NCBI GenBank assembly: GCA_016192995.1 | Contig: JACPTB010000006.1 | Span: 97,318 to 161,317 of the forward strand | Reading direction: 5' to 3' | Length of the DNA: 64,000 nt | Origin: Candidatus Woesearchaeota archaeon | Lineage (GTDB): Archaea > Nanobdellota > Nanobdellia > Woesearchaeales > DSVV01 | Part shown: one piece after another, positions 51,615 to 59,102 of the stretch | How positions within the stretch are numbered: the stretch's first letter is position 1 | How the letters are laid out: each line of letters starts with the position of its first letter | Position numbers and translations under genes: made by a program | The notes under the pieces: generated by a model | Database searches by the model: none | What the model was told of the DNA's origin: nothing | What the model saw: only the letters and a program-made list of their open reading frames with translations

Positions 51615-52649
51615 ATGAAGCTTTTTTTTACTGATGAATTTGGAAAAGCATTTGTTCCAAGAAAAGCGCGGCCTTATCTTCACAGATATTTATTCAAGGC
51701 AGGAATTTATCATGATCCTTACAATTTCTTTGGCATTCTTTTCTACATTTCTTATTTATTGACTATTATCCTTTACTTCAGATATTTTTGGGAGCCGATT
51801 AAAACGCAGGCTCTTCATATGGTATTTGTCTATGCATTTCTTATCTGGCTTATTCTTCCGCTGGCACTGGTAGGTTTTTTCACGTTGTTTGTTTATTTTT
51901 ATATTGATATTAGAATTTTTAACCGAACAAGAAAAATGGAAGAAGTTCTCCCTGATTTTCTCGCAACAGTTTCTTCAAACTTAAAAGGTGGTTTGTCGTT
52001 TGAAAATGCATTATGGCTTTCGATTAAGCCGCGGTTTGGTGTTTTAGCTCATGAGATTGCGCTTGCGGCAAAGAAAGTAATGACGGGAAATGATGTTGAC
52101 GAGGCATTGCAGGATTTCGCGAGCAAATATGATTCTCCTATGTTAAAAAGAACGGTTGATTTGATTGTCGGTGAGATTGCAAGCGGAGGAAAAATCGCCG
52201 ATATTATGGATGATATTGTGCATAGTTTAAAGAAAACAAAGGCATTAAAAGATGAAATGAATGCAGCTGTCATCTCATATATGATTTTTATTGCAGCTAT
52301 TGTTATATTCATTGCGCCATTATTATTTGCCCTTTCATTCAATCTTTTGAGTGTAATTCAAGGTGTTACGAGCATGCTATCAAGTTCAACAGCTGGAGCT
52401 TCAGGATTCTCATCATTTTTAGGCAGCGCCTCAGGTAAGAAACTTGATCCTCAGCTTTTCATTAATTTCTCAAGATGGGCAGTTGCTATCATTGCTTTCT
52501 TTTCGTCAATGATTGTTGCAATATTAGAAAAGGGAAATGTCAAAGCTGGTGTTAAATACATCCCTATTTTTTTAATTTCATCGCAAGTGATGTATACTAT
52601 TTTTATGGCAGTCTTTGGATTTGTCTTTGGGAATTTTATTAAAATATAG
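51615..52649 (+). CDS. pilus assembly membrane protein, type II secretion F domain (second)
   Basis: 344 residues with GGTG before the ATG. Two N-terminal membrane helices (NFFGILFYISYLLTIILYFR, AFLIWLILPLALVGFFTLFV), the cytosolic F domain (MEEVLPDFLATVSSNLKGGL, LIVGEIASGGKIADIMDDIV), then two or three helices. A pair of unlike platform genes behind one ATPase is the arrangement seen in Tad and archaeal pilus systems (TadB/TadC), where they may form a heterodimer. Confidence 0.88.
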   Translation: MKLFFTDEFGKAFVPRKARPYLHRYLFKAGIYHDPYNFFGILFYISYLLTIILYFRYFWEPIKTQALHMVFVYAFLIWLILPLALVGFFTLFVYFYIDIRIFNRTRKMEEVLPDFLATVSSNLKGGLSFENALWLSIKPRFGVLAHEIALAAKKVMTGNDVDEALQDFASKYDSPMLKRTVDLIVGEIASGGKIADIMDDIVHSLKKTKALKDEMNAAVISYMIFIAAIVIFIAPLLFALSFNLLSVIQGVTSMLSSSTAGASGFSSFLGSASGKKLDPQLFINFSRWAVAIIAFFSSMIVAILEKGNVKAGVKYIPIFLISSQVMYTIFMAVFGFVFGNFIKI

Positions 52650-52658
52650 CTATTTTTT

Positions 52659-52812
52659 GTACCTATTAAGTCTGGGGTTTTAGCGCCTGCTTTTGTGAAG
52701 CTCTTCTTAAATTTACTTTGGGGATTTTTCGGAGTTCCAGAGAGAAAAATCCAGTCGAAATAATATGTTCAAGCTGAACTGGCGCTAAAACCATAGAAGA
52801 CTTAATAGGTAC
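52659..52812. repeat. nested palindromic element, family C (C4)
   Basis: GTACCTATTAAGTC / GACTTAATAGGTAC ends, arms GGTTTTAGCGCC / GGCGCTAAAACC and core GGGGATTTTTCGGAGTTCCA then GAGAGAAAAATCC. Starts 9 nt after the second platform gene and ends at the stop codon of the convergent metallopeptidase gene, so it exactly fills the gap between two gene ends. Confidence 0.9.
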
Positions 52813-53972
52813 TATTTTTTACCATGTAACAAATTAAAAGGATAAATAACACTGACCATGGTATTAAATTGTTCCACAAAACTATCGGTAAAGAATTTTA
52901 AATATCGCAGGGTAGGTAAATATCGTGGATGGACAATGCCGTTGATATTCTGTACATATTCAATATCTTTGATGCCAATTTTGCCATAATATAATTGGTT
53001 AATATCTCCTCCTTCTGCAACAAATTTTTTAAGAGCAAGATACCCTTGGTAATAAACAACATCTTTTGTACAACCACCAGGCTGAGAAGTATCGGCAATG
53101 CCGCGTTTTGCACGGATAGTTAATCGCCAGGCAACATCGGGAGTAAAATATTTTCTGAGATGGTTATACGTATTTCTAAAAGAATCCTGCAATGCTTTAT
53201 CAATAGCAACAACGCGACCAGCATATATTTTTAAGGTAAACGGATCTAAACATCCATGGTGTTCTTCATTAACGACTGCTAAGCCTTCTTCAGTCATAAG
53301 ATAACCTGGCAAACCGCGTTTAAACAGAGTATAAGGTTGTTTTTCGCCATTTTCTGCTCTAATCACATGGGTGCCAATCTCATGAACTACAAGTCTTTTA
53401 AGAAATTTTTGAGAAAATTTTTCATTTTTTTTGATAAGGACCTCTTTTTCTCCCACTTTTACTGCAGCGCAAGCAATCATGTTTTTTTCTCGAACTGTCC
53501 AGCCTCTCAACCCATACTTAAGAAGAGCTACTTGAAGTGCATTGATGACTTTTTTTGTCGTCAGTACTTTTTTCCCGTCATTTCTTCTTTTTCGAGGAAT
53601 TGCTTGAAGGATTTGTTTTGCTCTTCCCACAATTTTTTTGTCTGGTGCTTGCCATAATTTCAAGCATTTTTCAGTGAATGCAAGTTTACCGCGTTGTTCA
53701 AGCATTTCTATTTCCAAAACAAAAAGTTGGCGAATATAGCCTAGTAGAGTTCCGATGGTAGATTCGTCAGTTTGTATATTTGCAAGTATTGTTTTTAACT
53801 CCCCCAAATTTTCTCGATACGGAGCATAGGTAAATTGAGGATTATAATTTTGAGAAGCAAAGAATTTCTTTTTTTCTTCATCAGCGTTGATAGGATTAAC
53901 CGCATAAAAGCTTATTTTTTTGTTTATTTCATCCAGCTGGCAATCAACTTTTTTAAGATCAACATTGGTCAT
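52812..53972 (-). CDS. DUF1704 (MATCAP-like) zinc metallopeptidase
   Basis: 386 residues from the ATG at 53972, with GGTG about 9 nt upstream. The metal site VVHEIGTHVIRAENG gives His197-Glu198-x3-His202, the HExxxH form found in DUF1704 and the eukaryotic tubulin tyrosine carboxypeptidases (MATCAP/TMCP); the third ligand is probably E229 in MTEEGLAVVNE. The N-terminal 150 residues are helical. Substrate in archaea unknown; a carboxypeptidase role is plausible from the family. Confidence 0.85.
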   Translation of the reverse strand: MTNVDLKKVDCQLDEINKKISFYAVNPINADEEKKKFFASQNYNPQFTYAPYRENLGELKTILANIQTDESTIGTLLGYIRQLFVLEIEMLEQRGKLAFTEKCLKLWQAPDKKIVGRAKQILQAIPRKRRNDGKKVLTTKKVINALQVALLKYGLRGWTVREKNMIACAAVKVGEKEVLIKKNEKFSQKFLKRLVVHEIGTHVIRAENGEKQPYTLFKRGLPGYLMTEEGLAVVNEEHHGCLDPFTLKIYAGRVVAIDKALQDSFRNTYNHLRKYFTPDVAWRLTIRAKRGIADTSQPGGCTKDVVYYQGYLALKKFVAEGGDINQLYYGKIGIKDIEYVQNINGIVHPRYLPTLRYLKFFTDSFVEQFNTMVSVIYPFNLLHGKK

Positions 53973-54111
53973 GAAACACACCTAGATTGCATTATTTTCT
54001 CGTACTGTTTGTTTATAAATCTGCCGAAATAATCGGCTCGGCAAAAGTAATATTGTTATTTCATAGTGTCAAAAATAACTTTTATATACTACTATGCAAC
54101 TTAAAAGTGCT

Positions 54112-55062
54112 ATGTTGGAAGCATATACTCATCTTAAAGATCAATTTCAAACAATATCTTTGGTTGAAGTAGCTAAAACTAAGAAGAAGAATATTATCTG
54201 GGTTGATTGCGAAGCTCCAACAAAAGAAGAATTAGAAGCGCTTTCGAATCTTATTGGAGTTTCTACGCATGATTTGATGGTTTGCCTTGATGAAGGCGAA
54301 CGTCCAAGGGTAGAGGCAGCATCAGATTTTGTTATGGTTATATTAAAAGCGCCTTTATTTGTTAATAAATCAATTGAAACAACACCTTTAGGTATTTTTA
54401 TCAAAGATAAATATATTGTTACCTTGCGACTAGAAGACAACCGGGTAATTGATAGTATCAAAGCGCACCCTAAAAAAGATCTCCTTAATCGAACTATTCC
54501 TTATGTTATCTATCATATAACCTCGAAGGTAATATTATCTTTTGATGAAACTCTTGATAAAATTGATATGCAGGTTGATGTTATTGAGCGTGATGTTCTT
54601 AACAAAGTGGAGAAAAATTACATGGAAGAGACCTTTGCTTTCAAAAAAACACTGATCTATTTTAGAAAAGCTATTAAAAGCAACGCTGAAGTTATTAAAT
54701 CATTACGTTTAGGGCTGGCTTTTAATTTAACCTCTAAGGAGAAAGAGCTTTATTCAGACCTTTATCAAGATGCTAAACAGCTTGAAGATATTGAAGAAAT
54801 TAACCGTGACAGATTAAAAGAGATTCTCAATGTGCATTTATCGACAGTTTCCAATGATCTTAACAAGGTTATGAAATCGTTTACTGTTATTGCATCGCTG
54901 GTTTTTGTTCCAACTTTAATTTCAGGGATATATGGTATGAATTTCGAATATATGCCTGAATTGCACTGGAAACATGGTTACCAGTATGCATTATCATTAA
55001 TGTTTTTTGCAGTTTTCTTCATGGCGTGGTATTTCAAGAAAAAAGATTGGTTGAAGTTTTAA
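54112..55062 (+). CDS. corA: CorA-type magnesium/divalent cation channel
   Basis: 316 residues from ATG 54112, chosen since TTTATATA (54081-54088) is 26-27 nt upstream; ATG 54094 would lie ahead of the predicted transcript start. Long cytoplasmic alpha/beta domain (VDCEAPTKEELEALSNLIGV), the stalk helix, then two membrane helices. The filter motif GIYGMNFEYMPELHWKHGYQ contains GMN and is followed by the second helix and a basic KKKDWLK end. A pentameric Mg2+ (or Co2+/Ni2+) channel. Confidence 0.95.
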   Translation: MLEAYTHLKDQFQTISLVEVAKTKKKNIIWVDCEAPTKEELEALSNLIGVSTHDLMVCLDEGERPRVEAASDFVMVILKAPLFVNKSIETTPLGIFIKDKYIVTLRLEDNRVIDSIKAHPKKDLLNRTIPYVIYHITSKVILSFDETLDKIDMQVDVIERDVLNKVEKNYMEETFAFKKTLIYFRKAIKSNAEVIKSLRLGLAFNLTSKEKELYSDLYQDAKQLEDIEEINRDRLKEILNVHLSTVSNDLNKVMKSFTVIASLVFVPTLISGIYGMNFEYMPELHWKHGYQYALSLMFFAVFFMAWYFKKKDWLKF

Positions 55063-55118
55063 TCTGTTTTAATATTGTTATATTAAATTTTATAAATAAT
55101 CACCGTTTTCTCGCATCT

Positions 55119-55907
55119 ATGGAAGAAAATAATGATATTGAAATAGATTTTGTCATTAATTTGTATGAATTATTAGAAAATAATAATATTGAATATGTCA
55201 AAAATGAAATTCTCGAGCTTACGAATTACGTCCGAAGTTTCCAGAATGACTGCCGTAGAATTATTACTAAGGTAATTATCGAAACCTGCTATCTTACTTC
55301 AGAGCAAATAAAAGAGCTTAGCCAATGGTGCTGCCATATAGGCGCAGATTTTGTTAAGACTTCTACAGGTTATGGTACAAGGGGTGTTTCAGAAGAAGAT
55401 CTTAAGCTGATAAAGCCAGTGTTGTATGATGGAGTGCAGATAAAAGCATCAGGAGGTATTGCCTCATTTAAAGATGCCATCACATATATTAATCTTGGTG
55501 CTGCAAGAATTGGCACGAGCAATACTGTTGCTATTCTTGAAAATGCAGATGAACATGAACTGAAGCAGAATAAACTTTCTCTAGAAGCATTTGCCTCTTT
55601 ATTTGATCACACTAATCTCGATTCCCAGGCAACAGAAGAAGAAATACAAACAACCATAAAGGATGCAATAACCTATAATTGCAAATCTGTTTGTGTAAGG
55701 CCGGAATTTCTTGAACTTGCTTATCACCTAATAAAAACAATAAAAACTTTAAGAAAAAACACTCCTCTTCGTATTTGTGTTGTTATTGGTTTTGAGAATC
55801 TCATAGAAAAAGATAATGGAAGCTTAGGATTCGAGCGATATAATATTTCAATTGAAGATAAAAAAGCAGAACTCGATAAGATTTTTTCTATCATTAAAAT
55901 CGAATAG
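55119..55907 (+). CDS. deoC: deoxyribose-phosphate aldolase with circularly permuted order
   Basis: 262 residues, class I aldolase (deoxyribose 5-phosphate to acetaldehyde and glyceraldehyde 3-phosphate). The blocks come in the order EIDFVIN (9-15), KVIIETCYLT (51-60), DFVKTSTGYG (77-86; Schiff-base K80), VQIKASGG (106-113; K109), RIGTSNT (130-136), then LFDHTNLDSQATEEE (161-175), SVCVRPEFL (190-198) and RICVVIGFEN (218-227). In normal DeoC the last three are at the N-terminus, so the barrel is cut before strand 4 and strands 1-3 are appended. TTTTATAAAT 26 nt before the ATG fixes the start. Confidence 0.88.
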   Translation: MEENNDIEIDFVINLYELLENNNIEYVKNEILELTNYVRSFQNDCRRIITKVIIETCYLTSEQIKELSQWCCHIGADFVKTSTGYGTRGVSEEDLKLIKPVLYDGVQIKASGGIASFKDAITYINLGAARIGTSNTVAILENADEHELKQNKLSLEAFASLFDHTNLDSQATEEEIQTTIKDAITYNCKSVCVRPEFLELAYHLIKTIKTLRKNTPLRICVVIGFENLIEKDNGSLGFERYNISIEDKKAELDKIFSIIKIE

Positions 55908-55949
55908 TAAAAGAAGATTTAAATAGAAGTTCTGCTTAATAGGAAAATC

Positions 55950-56543
55950 ATGTGGGAAAAATTAATTGAGTCAAACGATTTGATCAGCTTTGAGCGAAAA
56001 ACAAAGCAGATGATTGTTCGTATAGAAGCGAGAATGAGAGAGAATAAAGAATGGAATATTTTTGTTACTCACTACAATGGCAAAGATATAAGTTTTACTG
56101 AAGAATATCATTGTAAAACAAAGGAAGAATTGTCAAAATTAATGCAGCAGTTGCAAAAAATGAAAGTAAAATCAAAAAGAGAAATTGAGTATTTAAAGTT
56201 GCAGACCAGCAAAAAAATAGCAGTAGACTTCATAAGAGAATTTAGGGATTATACGGTTGAAAAATGGCGTTTTAGCATTGAGAAGGACGCAAATTATAAT
56301 TTTATTTTGTTAAGAGATTCAGAGTTTATTGATTTAGATATTATTATGCATGAAAAATATAAGCTTCGTGAAGAAGATATTATAACAGAACTCTACAAAA
56401 TCTTGGGATTGCAGCAAGGTGATTTGCCTATTCGAAGAAACATATTTTATTATTCTGATAGGAGTACAAGCTTAAATAATGACGCGCGAAACCAGCTTTT
56501 TGTTGGCAGAATTGAATTTGATTTCTCAGGAAAAGAGGAATAA
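55950..56543 (+). CDS. uncharacterised protein
   Basis: 197 residues, not recognised. A small beta-strand-rich first part (MIVRIEARMRENKEWNIFVT, FTEEYHCKTKEEL) is followed by a long basic helix (LQKMKVKSKREIEYLKLQTS) and a second mixed part (LLRDSEFIDLDIIMHEKYKL). No signal or membrane helix. 42 bp after deoC, same strand. The repeat C5 begins 4 nt after the stop. Confidence 0.65.
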   Translation: MWEKLIESNDLISFERKTKQMIVRIEARMRENKEWNIFVTHYNGKDISFTEEYHCKTKEELSKLMQQLQKMKVKSKREIEYLKLQTSKKIAVDFIREFRDYTVEKWRFSIEKDANYNFILLRDSEFIDLDIIMHEKYKLREEDIITELYKILGLQQGDLPIRRNIFYYSDRSTSLNNDARNQLFVGRIEFDFSGKEE

Positions 56544-56547
56544 ATAG

Positions 56548-56698
56548 TACGTAATAAGTCTGAGGTTTTAGCGCCTACTTTTGTGAAGCTCTTCTTAAAT
56601 TTCCTTGGGGATTTTTCGGAGTTCCAGAGAGAAAAATCCAATCAATAATCACATCAAAAGCTGAACCGGCGCTAAAACCATGGAAGACTTATTACGTA
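56548..56698. repeat. nested palindromic element, family C (C5)
   Basis: TACGTAATAAGTC / GACTTATTACGTA ends, arms GGTTTTAGCGCC / GGCGCTAAAACC and core GGGGATTTTTCGGAGTTCCA then GAGAGAAAAATCC. Same orientation as C3 and C4. Starts 4 nt after a stop codon and lies upstream of the DRG gene. Confidence 0.9.
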
Positions 56699-56743
56699 TC
56701 ACAAAGAGTAAATCTTATAAACGTCTCCAATTCCTTAAGGTTT

Positions 56744-57841
56744 ATGGCTGAATATAGCAGTAAAATTAAGGATCTTGAAGCTGAAATCAAAAAAACCCAA
56801 TACAACAAAGCTACGCAGCATCATATAGGTTTAGTCAAGGCGAAAATTGCGCAGCTGAAAGAAAAAGAGGATGCGCGTTCAAGTAAAGGCGGCGGTGGCA
56901 AAGGATATTCAGTAAGAAAAAGCGGTGACGCAACTGTTATTCTCCTTGGTTTTCCTTCTGCAGGTAAATCTACATTATTAAACGCATTAACAGGAACCAA
57001 TTCGCCTGTTGGCGCCTACGAATTTACAACCTTGGATGTCATTCCAGGGACTTTATTGTATAAAGACGCAAAAATTCAAATTTTGGATATGCCGGGAATT
57101 GTTAGAGGGGCTGCAGCAGGCACAGGACGAGGAAGAGAAGTTTTATCAGTATTGCACAATGCTGATTTGGTATTGATGTTGATAGATGTTTTCAGGCCGG
57201 ATGTTATTGATGTTCTTTTAAAAGAGGTTTATGATGCGCATCTCAGGTTAAATCAAAGAAGTCCAAATGTAGTATTGAAGAAAACACCTCGAGGTGGAAT
57301 AAACATTGGAAAAACCGTGAGGTTAACAAAGATTGATGATGAAACTATTGAAAAAATTTTAAAGGAATTCAGAATAAATAATTGCGATATTGTTATCAGG
57401 GAAGATATTACTGCTGAGCAGTTGATTGATGTTATTCAGGGAAATAAGGTTTATACTGATGCAATTACGGTGTTAAATAAGATTGATATGATTTCTAAAG
57501 AAGATCTTGAAAGAATAAAACGAAAACATAAACCAGATATTTGTATTTCTGCTGATCAGAAAGTAAACCTCGGTGAGTTGAAAGATTTGATTTACAGCAA
57601 GCTTGGCTTTGTTCGAGTTTACTGCAAAGAAATTGGTAAAAAAGCAGACTTGAACATTCCATTAATTTTAAGAAAAAACGCAACTATTGAAACCATGTGC
57701 CATACGCTGCATAAAGATTTTGTTACTAAGTTTAAATACGCAAAAATCTGGGGAAACTCAGTCAAGTTTTCAGGGCAGCGATTAAATAAATTAGCGCATT
57801 TGTTGAAAGACAAAGATATCGTTGAGATACATTTGAAGTAA
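56744..57841 (+). CDS. drg: DRG/Rbg-family GTPase
   Basis: 365 residues. Basic N-terminal helices (YNKATQHHIGLVKAKIAQLK), Gly-rich stretch SSKGGGGKGYSVRKSGDATV, then the GTPase: G1 GFPSAGKSTLLNALTG (about 69-84), G3 DMPGIVRGAAAGTGRGREVL, G4 NKID and a C-terminal TGS domain ending in AHLLKDKDIVEIHLK. DRG proteins act on translating ribosomes in archaea and eukaryotes. TATA-like TCTTATAAAC 26 nt before the ATG (leaderless). Confidence 0.95.
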   Translation: MAEYSSKIKDLEAEIKKTQYNKATQHHIGLVKAKIAQLKEKEDARSSKGGGGKGYSVRKSGDATVILLGFPSAGKSTLLNALTGTNSPVGAYEFTTLDVIPGTLLYKDAKIQILDMPGIVRGAAAGTGRGREVLSVLHNADLVLMLIDVFRPDVIDVLLKEVYDAHLRLNQRSPNVVLKKTPRGGINIGKTVRLTKIDDETIEKILKEFRINNCDIVIREDITAEQLIDVIQGNKVYTDAITVLNKIDMISKEDLERIKRKHKPDICISADQKVNLGELKDLIYSKLGFVRVYCKEIGKKADLNIPLILRKNATIETMCHTLHKDFVTKFKYAKIWGNSVKFSGQRLNKLAHLLKDKDIVEIHLK

Positions 57842-57843
57842 GT

Positions 57844-58150
57844 GGTACGTAATAAGTCTGGGGTTTTAGCGCCTAGATTCTTAGTTCTGTCCTGAATGAA
57901 GTTTTTGGTGCCATGCTGGTGATTATCCTTCAAATTAATAGGTGGGAAAAAAGGAAGTTCCAGTGGGAATTTTTTCCCTTGTTACACACAAACGGGATAA
58001 TCACGGCACCAAAACCGAGGCTATGCCGAGATTCAGGACAGAACCCCATTTTGTGAAGCTCTTTGGTTAAATATTCAAGGATTTTTCGAGGTTCCAGAGA
58101 GAAAAATCCAATCGAAATACTCTTGAAAAGCTGAACCGATGCCAAAGTAA
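57844..58150. repeat. composite palindromic element: family A copy (A4) nested in a C/E-type element
   Basis: The left side is family C (GGTACGTAATAAGTC, then GGGGTTTTAGCGCC). At 57884-58044 a complete A element is embedded (GTTCTGTCCTGAAT / ATTCAGGACAGAAC, core GGGAAAAAAGG / TTTTTTCCC). The outer element resumes with ATTTTGTGAAGCTC and the core GGATTTTTCGAGGTTCCAGA then GAGAAAAATCC, but ends with an E-like arm AGCTGAACCGATGCCAAAG instead of the C end. Begins 2 nt after the DRG stop. Confidence 0.88.
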
Positions 58151-58189
58151 AATCATTAACTATAAATAGTCATTCTACTTAATTAAAAC

Positions 58190-58903
58190 ATGAACATTGA
58201 TTTCAAAAAACATTATCCTAAAATCCTTTTAGGAATCTTCTTAATTCTCTGGTTAATATTAGCCATAAATCCTACCTATCGTTTTGATTGGTTTCTTGAA
58301 AATCTTCTCGTATTTATCTTTGTGCCAATCTTAATCTTAACCTATAATCACCTTCGCTTATCTAATATCTCATACACCCTTATTTTTATCTTCATGAGCT
58401 TGCATAGTATTGGGGCACATTATACCTATGCATTAGTTCCCTTAGATTGGACAGTTTTAGGTTTTAGCAGAAATCATTATGATAGGGTAGTTCACTTCTC
58501 TTTCGGATTACTGCTTGCATATCCCATTAGAGAACTTTTTATGCGGATTGCAACAGCGCGTGGTTTTTGGGCGTATTATCTGCCGTTTGATGTAACACTT
58601 GCTTTCTCTGCATTATATGAAATTATTGAATGGTTGACAGCAGTGATTGTCGCGCCAGAAGCAGGAAATGCATTTCTTGGTACGCAAAGAGATGAATTTG
58701 ATGCTATTAAAGATATGGCATTGGCAGGAACTGGAGCAGCATTGAGTATGGTTATTACTTCTCTTGTTAACTTAAAGTACAACAAGCAATTCAGTGCAGA
58801 AATCAAGGAGAGTTTTTCAGTTAAGGGAAAGCTACCCCTTGGTGAAGTTAGATTGCAGCAAATGATAGCAGAGAAAGGCAAGAAGAAAAACAAGGCTCTG
58901 TAG
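58190..58903 (+). CDS. DUF2238 (YjdF-like) membrane protein
   Basis: 237 residues with about five membrane helices (ILLGIFLILWLILAIN-like first helix, then FIFVPILILTYNHL and others). The signature HYTYALVPLDWTVLGFSRNH, YDRVVHFSFGLLLAYPIREL and FSALYEIIEWLTA, then FLGTQRDEFDAIKDMALAGT, identifies DUF2238. Function unknown. The start fits ACTATAAATAG 26 nt upstream. The final two codons and the stop are part of repeat element E. Confidence 0.88.
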   Translation: MNIDFKKHYPKILLGIFLILWLILAINPTYRFDWFLENLLVFIFVPILILTYNHLRLSNISYTLIFIFMSLHSIGAHYTYALVPLDWTVLGFSRNHYDRVVHFSFGLLLAYPIRELFMRIATARGFWAYYLPFDVTLAFSALYEIIEWLTAVIVAPEAGNAFLGTQRDEFDAIKDMALAGTGAALSMVITSLVNLKYNKQFSAEIKESFSVKGKLPLGEVRLQQMIAEKGKKKNKAL

Positions 58904-59054
58904 AAAATCTCGGCATAGCCTCGGTTTTGGCATCAGTTCGGCTTTTAATGTAATTATGGATTGGATTTTTCTCTCTGGCACTCCGAAAAATCCCCACCTA
59001 TCAACTTGAAGAGCCTCACCAGAAGATGCCAAAAACTACATTTTCCACAGAGCC
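58894..59054. repeat. hybrid palindromic element E: A-type arms with C-type core
   Basis: The outer left arm GGCTCTGTAGAAAAT, then CTCGGCATAGCCTCGGTTTT, is the family A arm, matched by ATTTTCCACAGAGCC at the right end. The inner part is C/D-like (CAGTTCGGCTTTT) with core TTGGATTTTTC...GAAAAATCC carrying the shared loop on the minus strand (GGAGTGCCAGAGA). It starts within the last codons of the DUF2238 gene and supplies its stop. Confidence 0.88.
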
Positions 59055-59102
59055 AAAAACAAGAAAACTATTTAAAGCTTGGAGAATATAAATGATTTGT
59101 CC

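Noticed and set aside
54094..54111. ATG at 54094 as the CorA start
   Set aside because: It lies about 10 nt after the TATA, ahead of the expected transcription start; ATG 54112 is at the usual 26-27 nt.
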